Assembly (NCBI RefSeq): GCF_030867095.1
Contig: NC_081828.1
Location: 214,365,978-214,429,977, forward strand
Direction of reading: 5' to 3'
DNA length: 64,000 bases
From: Alligator mississippiensis
Lineage: Eukaryota > Chordata > Crocodylia > Alligatoridae
Made by a program: the position numbers and the translations under genes. Positions 13,074 through 24,540 of the stretch are shown here, one piece after another (the first letter of the stretch is position 1; every line of letters starts with the position of its first letter). The notes below the pieces were generated by a model, which was given only the letters and a program-made list of their open reading frames with translations, was not told the DNA's origin and made no database searches.

Positions 13074-13127
13074 CCATCTAAACTCTTTTTTTGTGTCTAA
13101 TGGAAAACAAAAAAAGAGTTTAGATGG
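13074..13127. repeat. Perfect 21-bp inverted repeat with 12-nt loop
   Basis: Left arm ccatctaaactctttttttg plus t (13074..13094) is the exact reverse complement of 13107..13127; the loop is 13095..13106. There is no mismatch in 21 bp, and no transposon ends or target duplication were noticed. Confidence 0.95.
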
Positions 13128-13254
13128 CCGTTGTTACAGAAAGGATCAGGCTTCCTGAAAAACGTACAGCTTTTATTTGGAAAAGCAAAACCTGAGAGTT
13201 TGGTCTGAAAGAGGAACAAGCCCAGATTTTTTTTTAAGCAGTTTTCTTTCATGA

Positions 13255-13600
13255 GAAATAAGTATAATATTAGCTAGCAGGATTTGGGGGGGGAGGGGAA
13301 TGAAAATTTCCACAGAAAATAACTCTATTTTCTCCCTAGTGCTAATATGTTCTTCTGGTTCTCATATTGCAATTTGAATATTGCTTTCTATTAATTGAGG
13401 GTAAGTGAATTTTCCATCTCTATATCAATTAGCAACAATCCTATAATTATTCAAACCTGGATCTGATGGGCATCACTTCGCCTGGGAAGACAACAAAAAG
13501 TCCCCTAAATAATATTGTACAGTGATTCTAATTACATTAAAAGGTGGTTGAACCCTTTCTAATTAACATCTTTTCTGCTATAAGAGGAAGAGTAATCTAC
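13255..13600. other. AT-rich apparently unique sequence, candidate conserved non-coding DNA
   Basis: Contains several ATTA/TAAT cores (attaattgag, atcaattagc, tctaattaac) of the kind bound by homeodomain proteins and no repeat signature. Function is conjecture. Confidence 0.25.
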
Positions 13601-13691
13601 TGAGCCAGGCACCAGTTTGGGCTTCAGGACATATATGCATGTCTTGTGTGACTTTGGGCACATTAGGGTCAGGTGCTATTTCACTTTTGGC

Positions 13692-13800
13692 AGACAAAGT
13701 TATTTGGGTAAATCTGATCTCTTGGTCTAATCGAAGTTATCACATCTACCCAAATAACCTTGTCTGCTTATGTCCTTAGACCAACAGGGCTACAACCTAG
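13692..13800 (+). repeat. Dispersed repeat copy 2, with internal hairpin
   Basis: 13692..13713 and 13744..13765 are inverted repeats matching at 20 of 22 positions (atttgggtaaat against atctacccaaat). The tail gaccaacagggctacaacct matches the 3' end seen in copies at 18008 and 56280. Confidence 0.7.
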
Positions 13801-14690
13801 ACCCATTTCACCTATTGGGCACCTAAGTGCAATTAAGCACCTCAATTAGATCATATCCCACCTGAAAAGTCGGTGTGTGCTTTTCCTCGCAGTGCTTTTT
13901 GCAACTCACTCCTAAAAGGTAAGAGGATGGCATGCACAGAGCCTAAGGCAGCAGGGTCCTGATCTCCATTTGGCCTGCTAGACATGGGAGTATTACAAAT
14001 GCTAATAGTCAGCCCTTACAAATCACAGCAGGATTTCCCTCCAGCCTCCACCGGCTCTTTGGAGGTACACACGCTGCCTCCTCGCTGCAGTCATTATCGG
14101 GGTAGTGGTGGGGGGGGTAAGGGAAGTGCCTTTGTTTTAAAGGAGGCGGGGTCTGGGGTGTGGCACGCATGGGGTTAATGCTATTAGAACGAATGCCAGA
14201 GGAATTAATAATGATTTGCTGCTCATCAGGCAGCCTTCCTCCAGAAATGTAACGCAAGAAAAAACACGTTAAGAAATGTCAGAAAAATGCAGCGAAAAAG
14301 CAATTAAAAAAAACCCAACCAGGACAGAGACAGTCTGGTACCTGCATGGGGACCCAGCCCTGGACAAGCTGGCTTGGAGTATGCAGGAGGCGTTTCTAAA
14401 CTGGGCTCCGGCTGGATGGGTGGCCAACGTGGGGCCCTATTCTGTCCTGTGTAAGAGTCCCGCAACCCCGCTGAGCCATGCGGAGTTGCATAGGGTATTA
14501 CCGGTGCCATAACTAAGGGGGTGGGGGGTGAGCAGGGCACCCATCTCAGCTCCTGGTTGTGGGGGTTTGCAAGCATAGTAGCTACCATGCTGCTAGCCTG
14601 GGCACCACCAACCCAGGGTGCAAAGCTGCTTATTTCTGCTTCTGGGTGCAACTCCAGGCAGGATTTGGCCTGCTGTTAAAATGATCCAAA
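13801..14690. other. Intergenic sequence without recognisable gene
   Basis: Short overlapping frames only. 13810..13850 has a gggcacctaagtgcaatta motif similar to dispersed pieces in intron 2. Confidence 0.45.
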
Positions 14691-14694
14691 AATA

Positions 14695-14945
14695 AGGACC
14701 TTGAGAAGCCACCTAGCCCAGCACCTGCCTCATCTCTATTTAGACAAATGTTTGCCCAGTGGAGACTCCACGGCCTCCCTACATAGCCTGGCCCAGTCCG
14801 TAAGTACCCTCCGAGTCAGTGTGTCCTTCCTAATATCTTCCTTGTTGCACTTCGAGCCGTTCCTTTTTCTCCTGTCTCCTGTGGACACAGAGCAATTGCT
14901 CACCCTCCTCTTTACAGCACCCTTTCTGTGTTTGGACACTGGGCC
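14695..14945 (-). mobile_element. Older CR1 LINE, 3' part (interrupted)
   Basis: The plus strand shows reverse-complement CR1 landmarks: cttcctaatatcttcc, a ctgtggacacagagcaattg-type segment and tctttacagcaccctttctg. The homology stops abruptly where a second CR1 begins near 14950 and appears to resume near 16445. Confidence 0.65.
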
Positions 14946-14949
14946 TCGT

Positions 14950-15603
14950 CTCATGTCACACTGGGAATCACAGACAAGGAGGGTGGAAGGGACCTCACAT
15001 CTAGTCCAACCCCATGCTCCAAGCAGGACCAGCCCCAACTACATCATCCCAGACAAGGCTTTGTTGAGCCGGGTCTTCAACACCTCCAAGGATGGAGATT
15101 GCACCACCTCTCTGGGGAGCCTGTTCCAGTGCTTTACTACCTTCCTTGTAAGAAAGTTTTTTCCCAATATCTAACCTCAACTTCCCTTGCTGCAATTGGA
15201 GCCCATTGCTCCTTGTCCTGTTATCTGCCCCCACTGAGACCAGCCCAGCTCCATCCTCTTTGCAACCCCCTGCAGGGAGCTGAAGGCTGCTATTCAATCC
15301 CCCTCGGTCTTCTCTTCTCCAGACTGAATGAGCCCAGTTTCCTCAGCCTGTCCTCACAAGTCATGTCCCCGAGTCCCCCACCCATTTCCATTACTCTCCA
15401 CTGGACTCTCCAACTTGTCCACATCCTTTCTGTAGTAGGGTCCCAAAACTGGACACAGGACTCCAGATGTGGCCTCTCCAGTGCTGAATAGAGGGGAAGA
15501 ATCACTTTCCTCAACCTGCTGACAGTGACCCTACCAATACAGCCCAGGATACTATTAGCCTTCTTGGCAACAAGGGCATACTTTAGATGCATTTCATTTA
15601 GAT
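14950..15603 (-). mobile_element. Younger CR1 LINE, truncated 3' fragment with ORF2 end
   Basis: On the minus strand, frame 15592..15290 contains KKANSILGCIGRVTVSRLRK, VILPLYSALERPHLESCVQF and DRLRKLGSFSLEKRRPRG, the C-terminal end of CR1 ORF2, followed by the typical 3' untranslated part down to a terminus at about 14950. It appears inserted into the older CR1. It is 5'-truncated, as usual for LINEs. Confidence 0.88.
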
Positions 15604-16136
15604 CAGGATGTCAAACTCACCCTGGGCCCTTGGGCTGGATTTGGATCACAGCAGCTCCTCCGCAGGGCCAGCAGCACCTGGATTGGGGCTGCCCTTGGAT
15701 GGCAGTGCAGGGCTAGGTGGTAGCATGGGGCCAGGGGCGGACAGTGGCTTGGCCTGGCTAGCAGCGTGGAGCTGCATTTGGGCAGCAGTGCAGAGCTCGG
15801 GCTGAGGGGCAACATGAAGGTGAGGCCACACGGCAGCGTAGGGCTGTGTTATGCAGGCTGCCGCAGCACAGGGATCCTTTTTGGGGGAGCGGTGGCATGG
15901 AGCTCTGGCCAGGCGGCAGCATAGGGGCTGCAACAGCGCCACTTTTGTGTGGCAGCACAGGTTTTGGGGCATGTGGAAGCATGGAGCCAGTGGGCTGCCA
16001 ATGATGGCCATATCTAGTGGAGTCCAGGGAGCCCAAATTCGGTGGCAAGCAATGCCCCCCAAGTTCTGGTGACCCACCAGCCTGCTGGCACTTCAGATGA
16101 AACGGTGCCATGGATTGGATCGGTTTGGCACCCCTG
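15604..16136. mobile_element. hAT-type MITE with near-perfect 8-bp target duplication
   Basis: Ends caggatgtcaaactcacc and (inverted) caggggtgccaaacc form terminal inverted repeats. The flanks atttagat (15596..15603) and attttgat (16137..16144) match at 7 of 8 positions. The 533-bp GC-rich interior encodes nothing recognisable; long frames on both strands reflect composition. Confidence 0.8.
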
Positions 16137-16444
16137 ATTTTGATCGTAGGCAGCATTACTATAAGTTGGAAAGTTTTCTGAGTAGTGAGAAGTAATGCTT
16201 CCATCAATCTAGATAAACCAGGTGCTAACACTCGAGCCAATAAAGACGCTGGTGTGCTTCTGTGTGCCGTTTGTGGGTCCCAGCCTCTCATATTACCTCC
16301 ATGGAGCAGGCGGATGTTAGCTCAGCACATATCAGATAATATGATCTGGAGATAGTACTTGCCAGAAATGTCTCAACTCTGCTACGCTACGCTGGCACTT
16401 TGCATGGGTTTTACTGCTTGAATGCTTGGACGCTCGCATTTTAA

Positions 16445-17215
16445 ATGCAGCGAATGCATCCTTAAAAGTAACATATGATGAGCAAATCTTTCCTTTCAGT
16501 CTTCCCTTCTCTGAGCTAAATGATCCCAGTTCTTCCAACCTTCCTGCACACATCATCTTTTCTAGACCTGTCTGGTGCTCTCTGGATTTTCTCCAAGTTG
16601 TTCACATCTTTCCTGAGGTGGGGCACCCAAAACTGGACGCCGTACCCAAGGTGAGGTCTCAGCAGTGCTGAAGAGAGGGGAAATACCACTCCACGTGACT
16701 TGTATACAATACTCTTCTTCATACTTTTCAATATGCTTTTGGCTATTTTTTTTTGCCATATCACACTTGTCTCCTGTTGTATTTGTGACTTTCAGACATT
16801 TTAGGGCTTTTTCTGCTGTGCTGCTTCCTAGCCACTTGTTCCCCATTTTGCATTTGTGCATGCCACTGTTCCTTTCTAAATCTCCTACATTCATCCTGGT
16901 TGCATCTCACCAAATGTCCTACCTTGCGGTTATCCTGGTTGCATCTCACCAAATGTCCTACCTTGCATTTGTCCTGGTTGCATCTCACCAAATGTCCTAC
17001 CTTGCAGTTATTCTGGTCGAATCTCACCAAATGGACTACCTTGCATTTATCCTGGTTTCATCTCAATAAATGTCCTACCTTGCATTTGTCCTGGTTGCAT
17101 CTCACCAAATGTCCTACCTTGCAGTTATCCTGGTTGAATCTCACTGTCTTTACTTCAGACTGGTTTTTCAATATTGTTAAGGTCATTCTGAATCCCAGCC
17201 CTGTCCCCTAATGTA
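16445..17215 (-). mobile_element. CR1 LINE, reverse-transcriptase part (probable continuation of the 14695..14945 copy)
   Basis: Minus-strand frames show VVFPLSSALLRPHLGYGVQF, KWLGSSTAEKALK and DKCKVGHL, all recognisable as CR1 ORF2 C-terminal blocks, with frame shifts between them. The plus strand tail attctgaatcccagccctgt continues the same reverse-complement match. The LINE is disrupted by an internal minisatellite (16894..17144). Confidence 0.75.
16894..17144. repeat. 39-bp minisatellite, six full units plus a partial
   Basis: Units start at 16894, 16933, 16972, 17011, 17050, 17089 and 17128 (partial), each beginning tcctggtt and running through atctcaccaaatgtcctacc. Spacing is exactly 39 bp, i.e. 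13 codons. On the minus strand the unit encodes VRCNQDKCKVGHL, which is an expansion of the CR1 segment 'MKFNKDKCKVLHLGR'. Confidence 0.95.
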
Positions 17216-18005
17216 CATGCAACGCCACCCAGCGTGGTGTCACTGCCAACATAGCACACATACACTCAATTCCATCACCCAGTTCACAAATCTCTCAGTC
17301 ACTAACTGTGCTGGAGTACCATAAAAGGAGAGGTTACAACCTCTTTTTTGCACCAGAAAGAGGGGTTTGATACTGCATGCTGAGTAATAATTAATCTGCT
17401 GGGCTTATAATAACCCTTTTCTAAATACAAGAGTGGAAGAATGCTAACATTAAAAGTCAAGGAATCTGCATAGCATGCCCACAGTATATTTGAATACAAC
17501 ATACAATTAATCTGTGGAACTTGTTGCTGCAGTGTCTCATTGAGTTGAATAGCTGAACTGGACTTGAAAAAAAGATTAGACATTGATATGGCTATGATTT
17601 GCATCTGTGGGTATGTGAAGAGCAAAACCACATATGAATCCTCATGGTGAAGAGTATTAGGTGATCCCTAGCCAGGAGTCAGGGAGGAAATTCCAGCCTT
17701 GCTCATCCTCCTATGACTGGTTTTTGCAGTCAGGAAGCTATCTGCTGCTGTCCAAAGTCCCCCATTGCTTTAATCCCTGAACATCTAGGCAGTTTGAATA
17801 TATTAACCTCATAACACGCCCCAAAGAGGTCATTGTCCTTGTTTTCCAGACTGGGAACTGAGGCATAGATGACTCAGTGCATTACCAAAAGTCAGAGAGG
17901 GAGTCCACGTCCAGGTGGGGGAATGAACCTGCCTCCCTCCCTCAAAAGCAGCCTTACCGCGAAGGGCCATCCTTCCCCTCCATGAAGAATTTCTGGAATC
18001 TGCAA
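17216..18005. other. Intergenic sequence with MIR-like fragment
   Basis: 17835..17905 carries ccagactgggaactgaggc followed by a decayed 'agtgacttgcccaaggtcacac'-type segment, suggesting a MIR fragment. Nothing else was recognised. Confidence 0.45.
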
Positions 18006-18007
18006 CA

Positions 18008-18095
18008 ATCTACTTGGTCTAATAAAAGATGTCACCCCTGCCATGAATCCTGATTATTTTTGCCTCTAAACTGATATGGTTACAACCTGGGTACT
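18008..18095 (+). repeat. Dispersed repeat copy 3
   Basis: ttggtctaataaaagatgtc, a cctgattatttttgcctcta segment and tatggttacaacctggg follow in the same order as in the copy ending near 56455. Confidence 0.7.
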
Positions 18096-19352
18096 TGGAA
18101 ACTGCAGGGAACCTGAATCGCTCGGATGAGCTTCTGAAAGAAAAGAAGGCGCTGAGCCAGTTGTGGATGTACCATTTTTGCCGGCCTCTGTGCTCAAGCT
18201 GGATCCTACCGAGATGCTGCGAGGCCTGTAAAAGGACCGGCAGTACTGTCTCTCTGTCTTCTGAGAGTCCAACCATTAACGTTATGGTTGTCTTCTGCCG
18301 TATCTTCCTCCTATCTCTCCACATCCCTGCTGGGACCCTACAACTCATCACTGCACATTAGATCAGGCTCTTCCTGTGAAAGTCCACCCGAGCACTCACA
18401 TTTGAAGAGCCTGCTGGTCCGCATTTTGATGGACGTGCCTGGCTAGCAATAGATGTCACCCAACCAAGTGGATCAATTGTGCTGGGAGTGTGTCCTGTCC
18501 AGTTCATTGGGCAAAACACATGTTGTCCTGCATGTTGATCACAACGGGCGATGTGTTATCCAGGGCTTGAAGGGCCTGGTCCTATGTAAGTATTTCTGGA
18601 GGGTGCAGGATTTGTCCTCTCAAGCCCCCAAAAGCACCTGCCTGGCGCAGCTGGAGAGCACGAGCAGCTCCAGGCTGGCCGGCCTGCACTCTCCCACCAT
18701 AAAGTAAGCAGACATCCCCCATTATATAGCAGCAAAACTGACACCACCTTCATCGCAGCCATGCACGTTGGGCATTAGTGGCACAACAAGGGGCACGGAT
18801 GTCTATTTGCCTGGCCCTTGTGACTCCATAAAAATGTTGATGGAGGCACAAAGCAATGAAAGGTGACATCTGTTTCCACTGTCTGTGCAGGTGGGGGGAG
18901 GATTTCTCTGCTTTCACGATGGGTATGGGCACACACAACAACTCAGCCCTTCCAAAACGTCGCTGCTTGAGAACTGGGTTACAACCATCGCATTTAAACC
19001 AGTCTGAGTGTGATGTGTGTCCGTAACAAGTAGGAAGCTGATAAGATCTTCTCTGGTCTGGAGATTGCACAAGATTGGGTTTTTGGTGAGATTTCCTGCA
19101 TTTTCTTGTGTGCTAGGGGATGCCAAAAAGAACGTGTTTCCTTGCTGTGCCGAGGCATCTCTCATTCCCGCCCTCAGAGTCAGGATGCTCATGAAAAATA
19201 ACCCCCACCAGATGTAAATCCTGTTTTGGGGCTCTCAGAAGATCACGGTAGATCTTTATTTGGATCCATGGACTGCTTGGGGCTCTATGCTATTGCCATG
19301 TAAGATATTCAGTAAAGATTGTCTATTTGAAATATATGTGTTACTATATGTT
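18096..19352. other. Intergenic sequence without recognisable gene
   Basis: Short frames only; nothing recognised. Confidence 0.4.
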
Positions 19353-19411
19353 TCCCATCTCCTCCCGGCTCCCAGCACGCTGGAGCAGCCGGGGCACAAA
19401 TGGAGCATAGA
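19353..19411 (+). repeat. 59-bp segment duplicated at 19666..19724
   Basis: cccatctcctcccggctccc ... gctggagcagccggggcac here matches cccatctcctcctggactcc ... gctggagcagccagggcac at 19666, same orientation, roughly 85% identical. It is probably a fragment of the same MITE family as 19518..19896. Confidence 0.8.
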
Positions 19412-19517
19412 GCCCATGCACTTCTTTTGACCTCCGTGTTCATTCCCATATAACAAGTGACGTTGCTTTTTGCACTAATTAAGGTTAATTAACCTCTCCT
19501 TCCTTTTTTACTTTCTG

Positions 19518-19896
19518 GCCACGTCCAGATGAGCAGGGACATGTGCTTGCAGAGATTCAAATAGTAGCGGCACAAATCTGCGCCACAACTCGGTGCTGCA
19601 GCACGTGCCCTGGCATGTGCACTTTGTTGGGGGACACATTGTCCCACTGTGGGCAAACTGCCCTTGCCCATCTCCTCCTGGACTCCAGCATGCTGGAGCA
19701 GCCAGGGCACGAATGGAGCACAGAGATGCTCTGGCCGGCAGCCAGAGCGTCTTACCGGAGGACCAAGCCCCTGTTTGTTCTGGTGCACACAGCTGCTTTT
19801 TATCCTGGCAGAAGTTTTTGCCCTCACCTTCTGTTTGTGCCATGCGTGTGGTTCGTGGCCCCACAAACCACATGCCTCTGCTCATTTGGACGCGGC
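19518..19896. mobile_element. MITE-like element with terminal inverted repeats
   Basis: The left end gccacgtccagatgagcag and the inverted right end gccgcgtccaaatgagcag match at 17 of 19 positions, and similarity continues into acatgtg/gcatgtg. Frames of 125-148 codons inside are open on both strands and show no domain. Target duplication is not clear, so the superfamily is undetermined. Confidence 0.65.
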
Positions 19897-22694
19897 TGCT
19901 GGCTCCACCAAACCCCAAAGGAGCTGCTTTCCAATCATTTGTTTTTCTATTAATGCATTTTTACCCATAATTGATTCCACTATCAATCAGGACATTTTCA
20001 TTTTGCTTTAAAAGAGGCATTCTGCCACTGTGATGTGTTAAAAAATATGAAGCTATGCGTAACTACAGCTGATGAGCTATTGGGCTCGAATCTGATGGAA
20101 ATGAGGAGTTCACTCCATTGGCCTCGGTGAACCTACACAGGAAACAATGTGAATCAGGATCAGGCCCTCATTAAGTAAAGATAATAGAATCGTAATTTGG
20201 CTTTTCCTTGAATCACCATCTCTTAAAGGAAACCAGCATCAGAGCCGGTTGTGCATGCTTACAGATCTGTGACTCAACAGCGGAGCTCATTCTCTCCTTT
20301 CTAATTGCTGCTTTCTTCTCCTCCCGGTGCTTTTGTTTTTCTCTGCAAGCAATCCTGGCTTTCAGATGTCTCGGGGTCACCTCTCCATGCGCTGAAGCAC
20401 GAATGATTTCTTCAGCTCTGCTTAATGCAATACTGCATCCGGGCTGCGCACGCACAAACGCCACGTACACGTCCGCACCAAAGGTTGTGCACGCAGGTTG
20501 GCAAAGCCCACTGACATCTATATCCCCGTGCTACACCCATTTAAGGTGGGCTCACAGTCGCTCGAGGCCAAAGCTCGGTTGACTTGTGTCGATCTGGAGA
20601 TGTCCCATTGTCATTAAAGGCATTGCACTGGGGCAAATGGGGAGCAAGGAAGGATGGGATTTGACCCCTAAGCATCAGCATGAGGCTTGTTAGGTTATGG
20701 AAGAGGTTTACAATCAAGCAGAAAAATTAAAAATACATTAAGCAGAAATTACTCAATGGCATCCCTATGAAATAAACCATTTAATAAAGAACTTCCAGTC
20801 CCTGGAGAAATTTCCCAATAAAAGCATTAACCCGTGCAATAATTTGCAAACTCACATCCATTCCTAAAACATACTGAAAACAGCTCAGGTTTCTAATTTA
20901 GTGTGAAACCTTTCTTGCTTTCTCATGTTCAGATAAAGACAAGCTACTTCCCTGCCTTTTTAATTGCCCTTTCGTGGGGGCCTGATTGACTCTGGCATTG
21001 GCATGTTGTATATGTAGATGCTTTGTGCCGTGCTGGGTATTTTCTGATGGTTTGGAGGAATTTGGGGGCTGGGCTGCAATGGGAAAAGGCTGTTTTCCTG
21101 ATGAATGTTGCCTATTGTAAAGGGATGAAGTGGATGAAGATGCAAATGATATGATTGTGAGCGCTGTCAGGGAAGGGGTTGGTTTTTGACTATATTTCTC
21201 TACAGCAAAATGCGTGAATCGCCTTTCTCTCTTCTTTTATCCGCCAGCCTGCTTTAAGGAGAAGAGTTAAACTGGGCACAACAAAAAAGGCAGATGACTG
21301 TCCAGACATAGACACAGATATTCGGGTTTATAGCACATACAAAGACACACAACCTATACCTTGCACATATCCTCATCCACACAAGTCAAATATACATGTA
21401 CACACATGCACAAATACACCCCCCCGTGTGTCGTGCTGTTTCCTATGCAGCAGGAAATAATCCTGTCTGGGCAAGGGTATGTGCTGAATGACCAAACAGA
21501 GCTAGTTTCTCTGTGATATCTTGGGAAGTTTTTAGAAGACACACAACCCCCCTGCCCTGGTATGGTTTGAAACCAGGTTTGCAGTGCTTATCTCAGGAGC
21601 CGATCCTTTTGAAAGGGAGTAGGCTTTTTTGGGGGGGGGGAACGAAGAGAATGATCATTCATAAAAAAATAATTTAAAAAAAGCCTTGAAAAGCAAAGCT
21701 CTAAAGACAAGTTTCTTCAGCAATTGAAATCTTTGGCAACCTTTTAGTTGGGTTTTTTTTAACACTTTCACAGAAAAATAAGGTTGCAAGTCGGTCTGTG
21801 CCTTTCACGTGGAAGAAAGAAATGGAGGGTCTTATTCAGAGATGAGACAATGTGGGGTGCCTGGCAGAAACCTCAGAGGAGGGTCAAATGTCCGTGTATC
21901 ACACTTAATACATGAAACCCGCCGTTGCTCCGAAAGGCATCATCGGAGGACAAGCCGAGACGCGGCGAGTTTATGAAAGAGCTTCGCCCTGCTGAGGCTT
22001 CTGGGAAATAACTTCCCCAAAACCGTACAAGTTTCTAACGAACTCTTACAACCCTTCCCCCCCACTCCCAGAGGAATTCAGTTGATTGTGTCCCCATGTT
22101 TGTAAGTTGTGTGTGTGGCACAATTAAGAATTGATATGCTTAATATGAATGGGATACTTCAAAATGGCCTGAATAGAGACAGAGCGCCAAAAAACATTGT
22201 TTAAAAGTCCCCACTCCGCCTGGGAGGGAAAGTTGTGTATCAATCTAGTTCTATAATAGTGTAATTTAGTGTCTAGGCCTGGACTCTGGTGGTGATATTG
22301 TACTGGGATGAATGAAACAGAGGACTTCAGGCTGAGCAAGAACTCTAGGACCTTGCAGAGCCTATTCAGGCCAACCCTAATCTGCTTCAGCTCCACTCTG
22401 AGCCAAAGCTCCCCTCTCAGTAGTGGGTTTTTCTCTGGGTTTTGTTACTGTTTCTTAAAGAGCTCAGCTGGCTGCTGAGGCTGAAAAGAATCAAATTATT
22501 AAAGATTTTGTGGAAAATCCAGTGAGAATGGACCCATGCAAGAATGATAGCATTGTGCCACTGTGGGCCATTCCCAGCTTCCAGTAGGGAGAAATTGTCA
22601 ACCCGGTCTTTGTTTTCTTAACCCTTTCAATAGAAACAAAATAATATTTAGCTTAGCACAAAATACCTCCTTTTTAATTTCTAATCCTTTAAGG

Positions 22695-22757
22695 TTTTTT
22701 TTTTTCTTCTTCTTCTTCTTCTTTCTCCCCTCCCCCCCCCTTCCTCCTCTCTCTCCC
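22695..22757 (+). repeat. 63-nt uninterrupted polypyrimidine tract
   Basis: T11, then cttcttcttcttcttc, then C-rich and ctctctccc segments, with no purine across 63 nt on the plus strand. Confidence 0.95.
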
Positions 22758-24465
22758 ATTTTTTTGGCCATCCTCCCAAACAGATTTATATACCCCAAGA
22801 CATTCGCCTTTCTCTCGCCAGTTGGCCAGAGGGGCATCTGTTATCAGTAAAACCCTTCTTTTCAGTTGGGATGCAAAGGCAGCAATTGAATCCCTTACCA
22901 GCGAGGGCCGCCAGAAAAGCAGGGGAGAAGCACAGCCCCGCTTGCCGCTGGGGTGTTGTGTCTACATTAAGAAAGGGTTAATAACCATTTGATAGAAGCG
23001 TCTAATTCTTCTGAAATCCGGCTGATCATTCTGCGTAACATGCAGGGCTTGTATCATAAGAAGAATAATATATTATGACCAAAGCATACGTTTCTACTGC
23101 TATACACCTATCTAAGGGGGAGGAAAGGAAAGAAAGGAACCGTTTCAGCCCTTTCCCCCTTTCTTTCCTAGAGACATAGACTTTCAAGTCACGAGCGATG
23201 AGTCTTGTTGGCCAACTCTGTCTTTCTTACACTGATATGAATGGTTGGTTAATGCTTTGAGGGCATCCACGTTGTCTATCCCGTGTACCTTGATCCCGAC
23301 ACCCCAAGAATACAAGCTCTTTTTTGGGGTCCAGGTGCAGAACCCCAGGCTGGAAAGCAACAGGGCACGGAGGTCTTGGCCGCTTCCCTGCTTCTTGCAG
23401 AAGGATAATGACCCACGACCACGGCTCTTTTGTGACGGCATTCGCATGGACGGGGAAGAAAACATTCAACACCAATGCTCTTCATATCTACCGGTCTTTG
23501 GCACCCTTTTTACAGGCCAGCCCCAGAGGTCGTGTGACACAAGGCTGGGTCTGTGTCTAGTGTAAATCCTCAGTGGAGCTTGTGTTGATTTGAACCAGAT
23601 GAAGACCTGCCTTGCAGTATAATAAAGTGTTAGCCACTATGGTAGGAAGGAGGGTGTGTGGAGACTCACCATACCATTGCAAGAGCCCCCTCAACAGGAT
23701 ATCCCACCCACCCCTCGCTTAAACTTGCTTTGCTCAAACCTCATGACAACATAACTGGGTCATGTTAGTGAGTGGGGTGGGTCCCCGTCAGCCCCCGGGG
23801 CTTTTTGGCTGCAAGGACGGTGTGCCTGGTGTTACCAACAGATCTCCTGCCTTTATTGCCCAACCAGCAGCACGCTGCTTAATGCAGAGACCTGGACCAG
23901 AGGTGTACAACCTACACCCCTGAGACCTGAACCAGACATTTTCCTTGTCACAAATGGGGGGTCCCATCCAAGCTGGCTTTTCCACTTGGCTTTTGTACAG
24001 GGGAAGCTTACTGGTGTTTTTAGGCCCCAGCCCAGTTCAATCAGAAAGGTTGGAACGATTCAGACCGGGGGGCGCAGGATGGGGGTGTCCAGGCCAGCTA
24101 GGAGGAGGGATATGTCTGATTTAGGTGTTTTTTTAATGCTGCCTGGGCTTTTGTGCCTGTTTTGATAGACCAAGTGACCGGCTCTTTCTCCTCGAGAGAA
24201 AAGGGCAATATGGGCAGGCGGTTGGACAATCCCTACTCTCAGTGCCCCAAGCCTCCTCGGTCTGGATTCCCTATGAAGGCCCAGGCAAAATGTCTGTCTC
24301 CATCATGTGGTTCAATATTTGATTTCCATGCTGAGGCAATGAAAATATCACTGCATTGGACCCCAAAGAAGCAGTCAAAGGCTCCTCTGATGATCCAAAG
24401 ACCCCAAACACGAAGCAAGTTTTGACTCCCTACAGGACAGTGTCTGCGCAAGATCACGTTCACAG

Positions 24466-24540
24466 GGCACATCTACACGTGCCCCCAACCGCGCAGTTGT
24501 TACCGTGCAGTCATTTAGTGCTTGCTAAAGGAAACACGAA
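24466..24540 (+). mobile_element. Fragment of the gtctacac/cagt MITE-like family
   Basis: gggcacatctacacgtgccc followed by gcgcagttgttaccgtgcag resembles the left end of the element at 31168 (gggcatgtctacac, gcgcagtaacc). Only one end is seen. Confidence 0.5.

Noticed and set aside
15646..16291. Minus frames of 143 and 177 codons
   Set aside because: They lie in a GC-rich hAT MITE with ends and target duplication; composition explains the openness.
16894..17144. Regular 39-bp repeats resembling a CRISPR array
   Set aside because: Units are contiguous with no unique spacers, the context is a vertebrate CR1 element, and no cas-like genes exist.
19508..20011. Cluster of 120-148-codon frames on both strands
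   Set aside because: Coincide with the inverted-repeat element 19518..19896 and have no domain.
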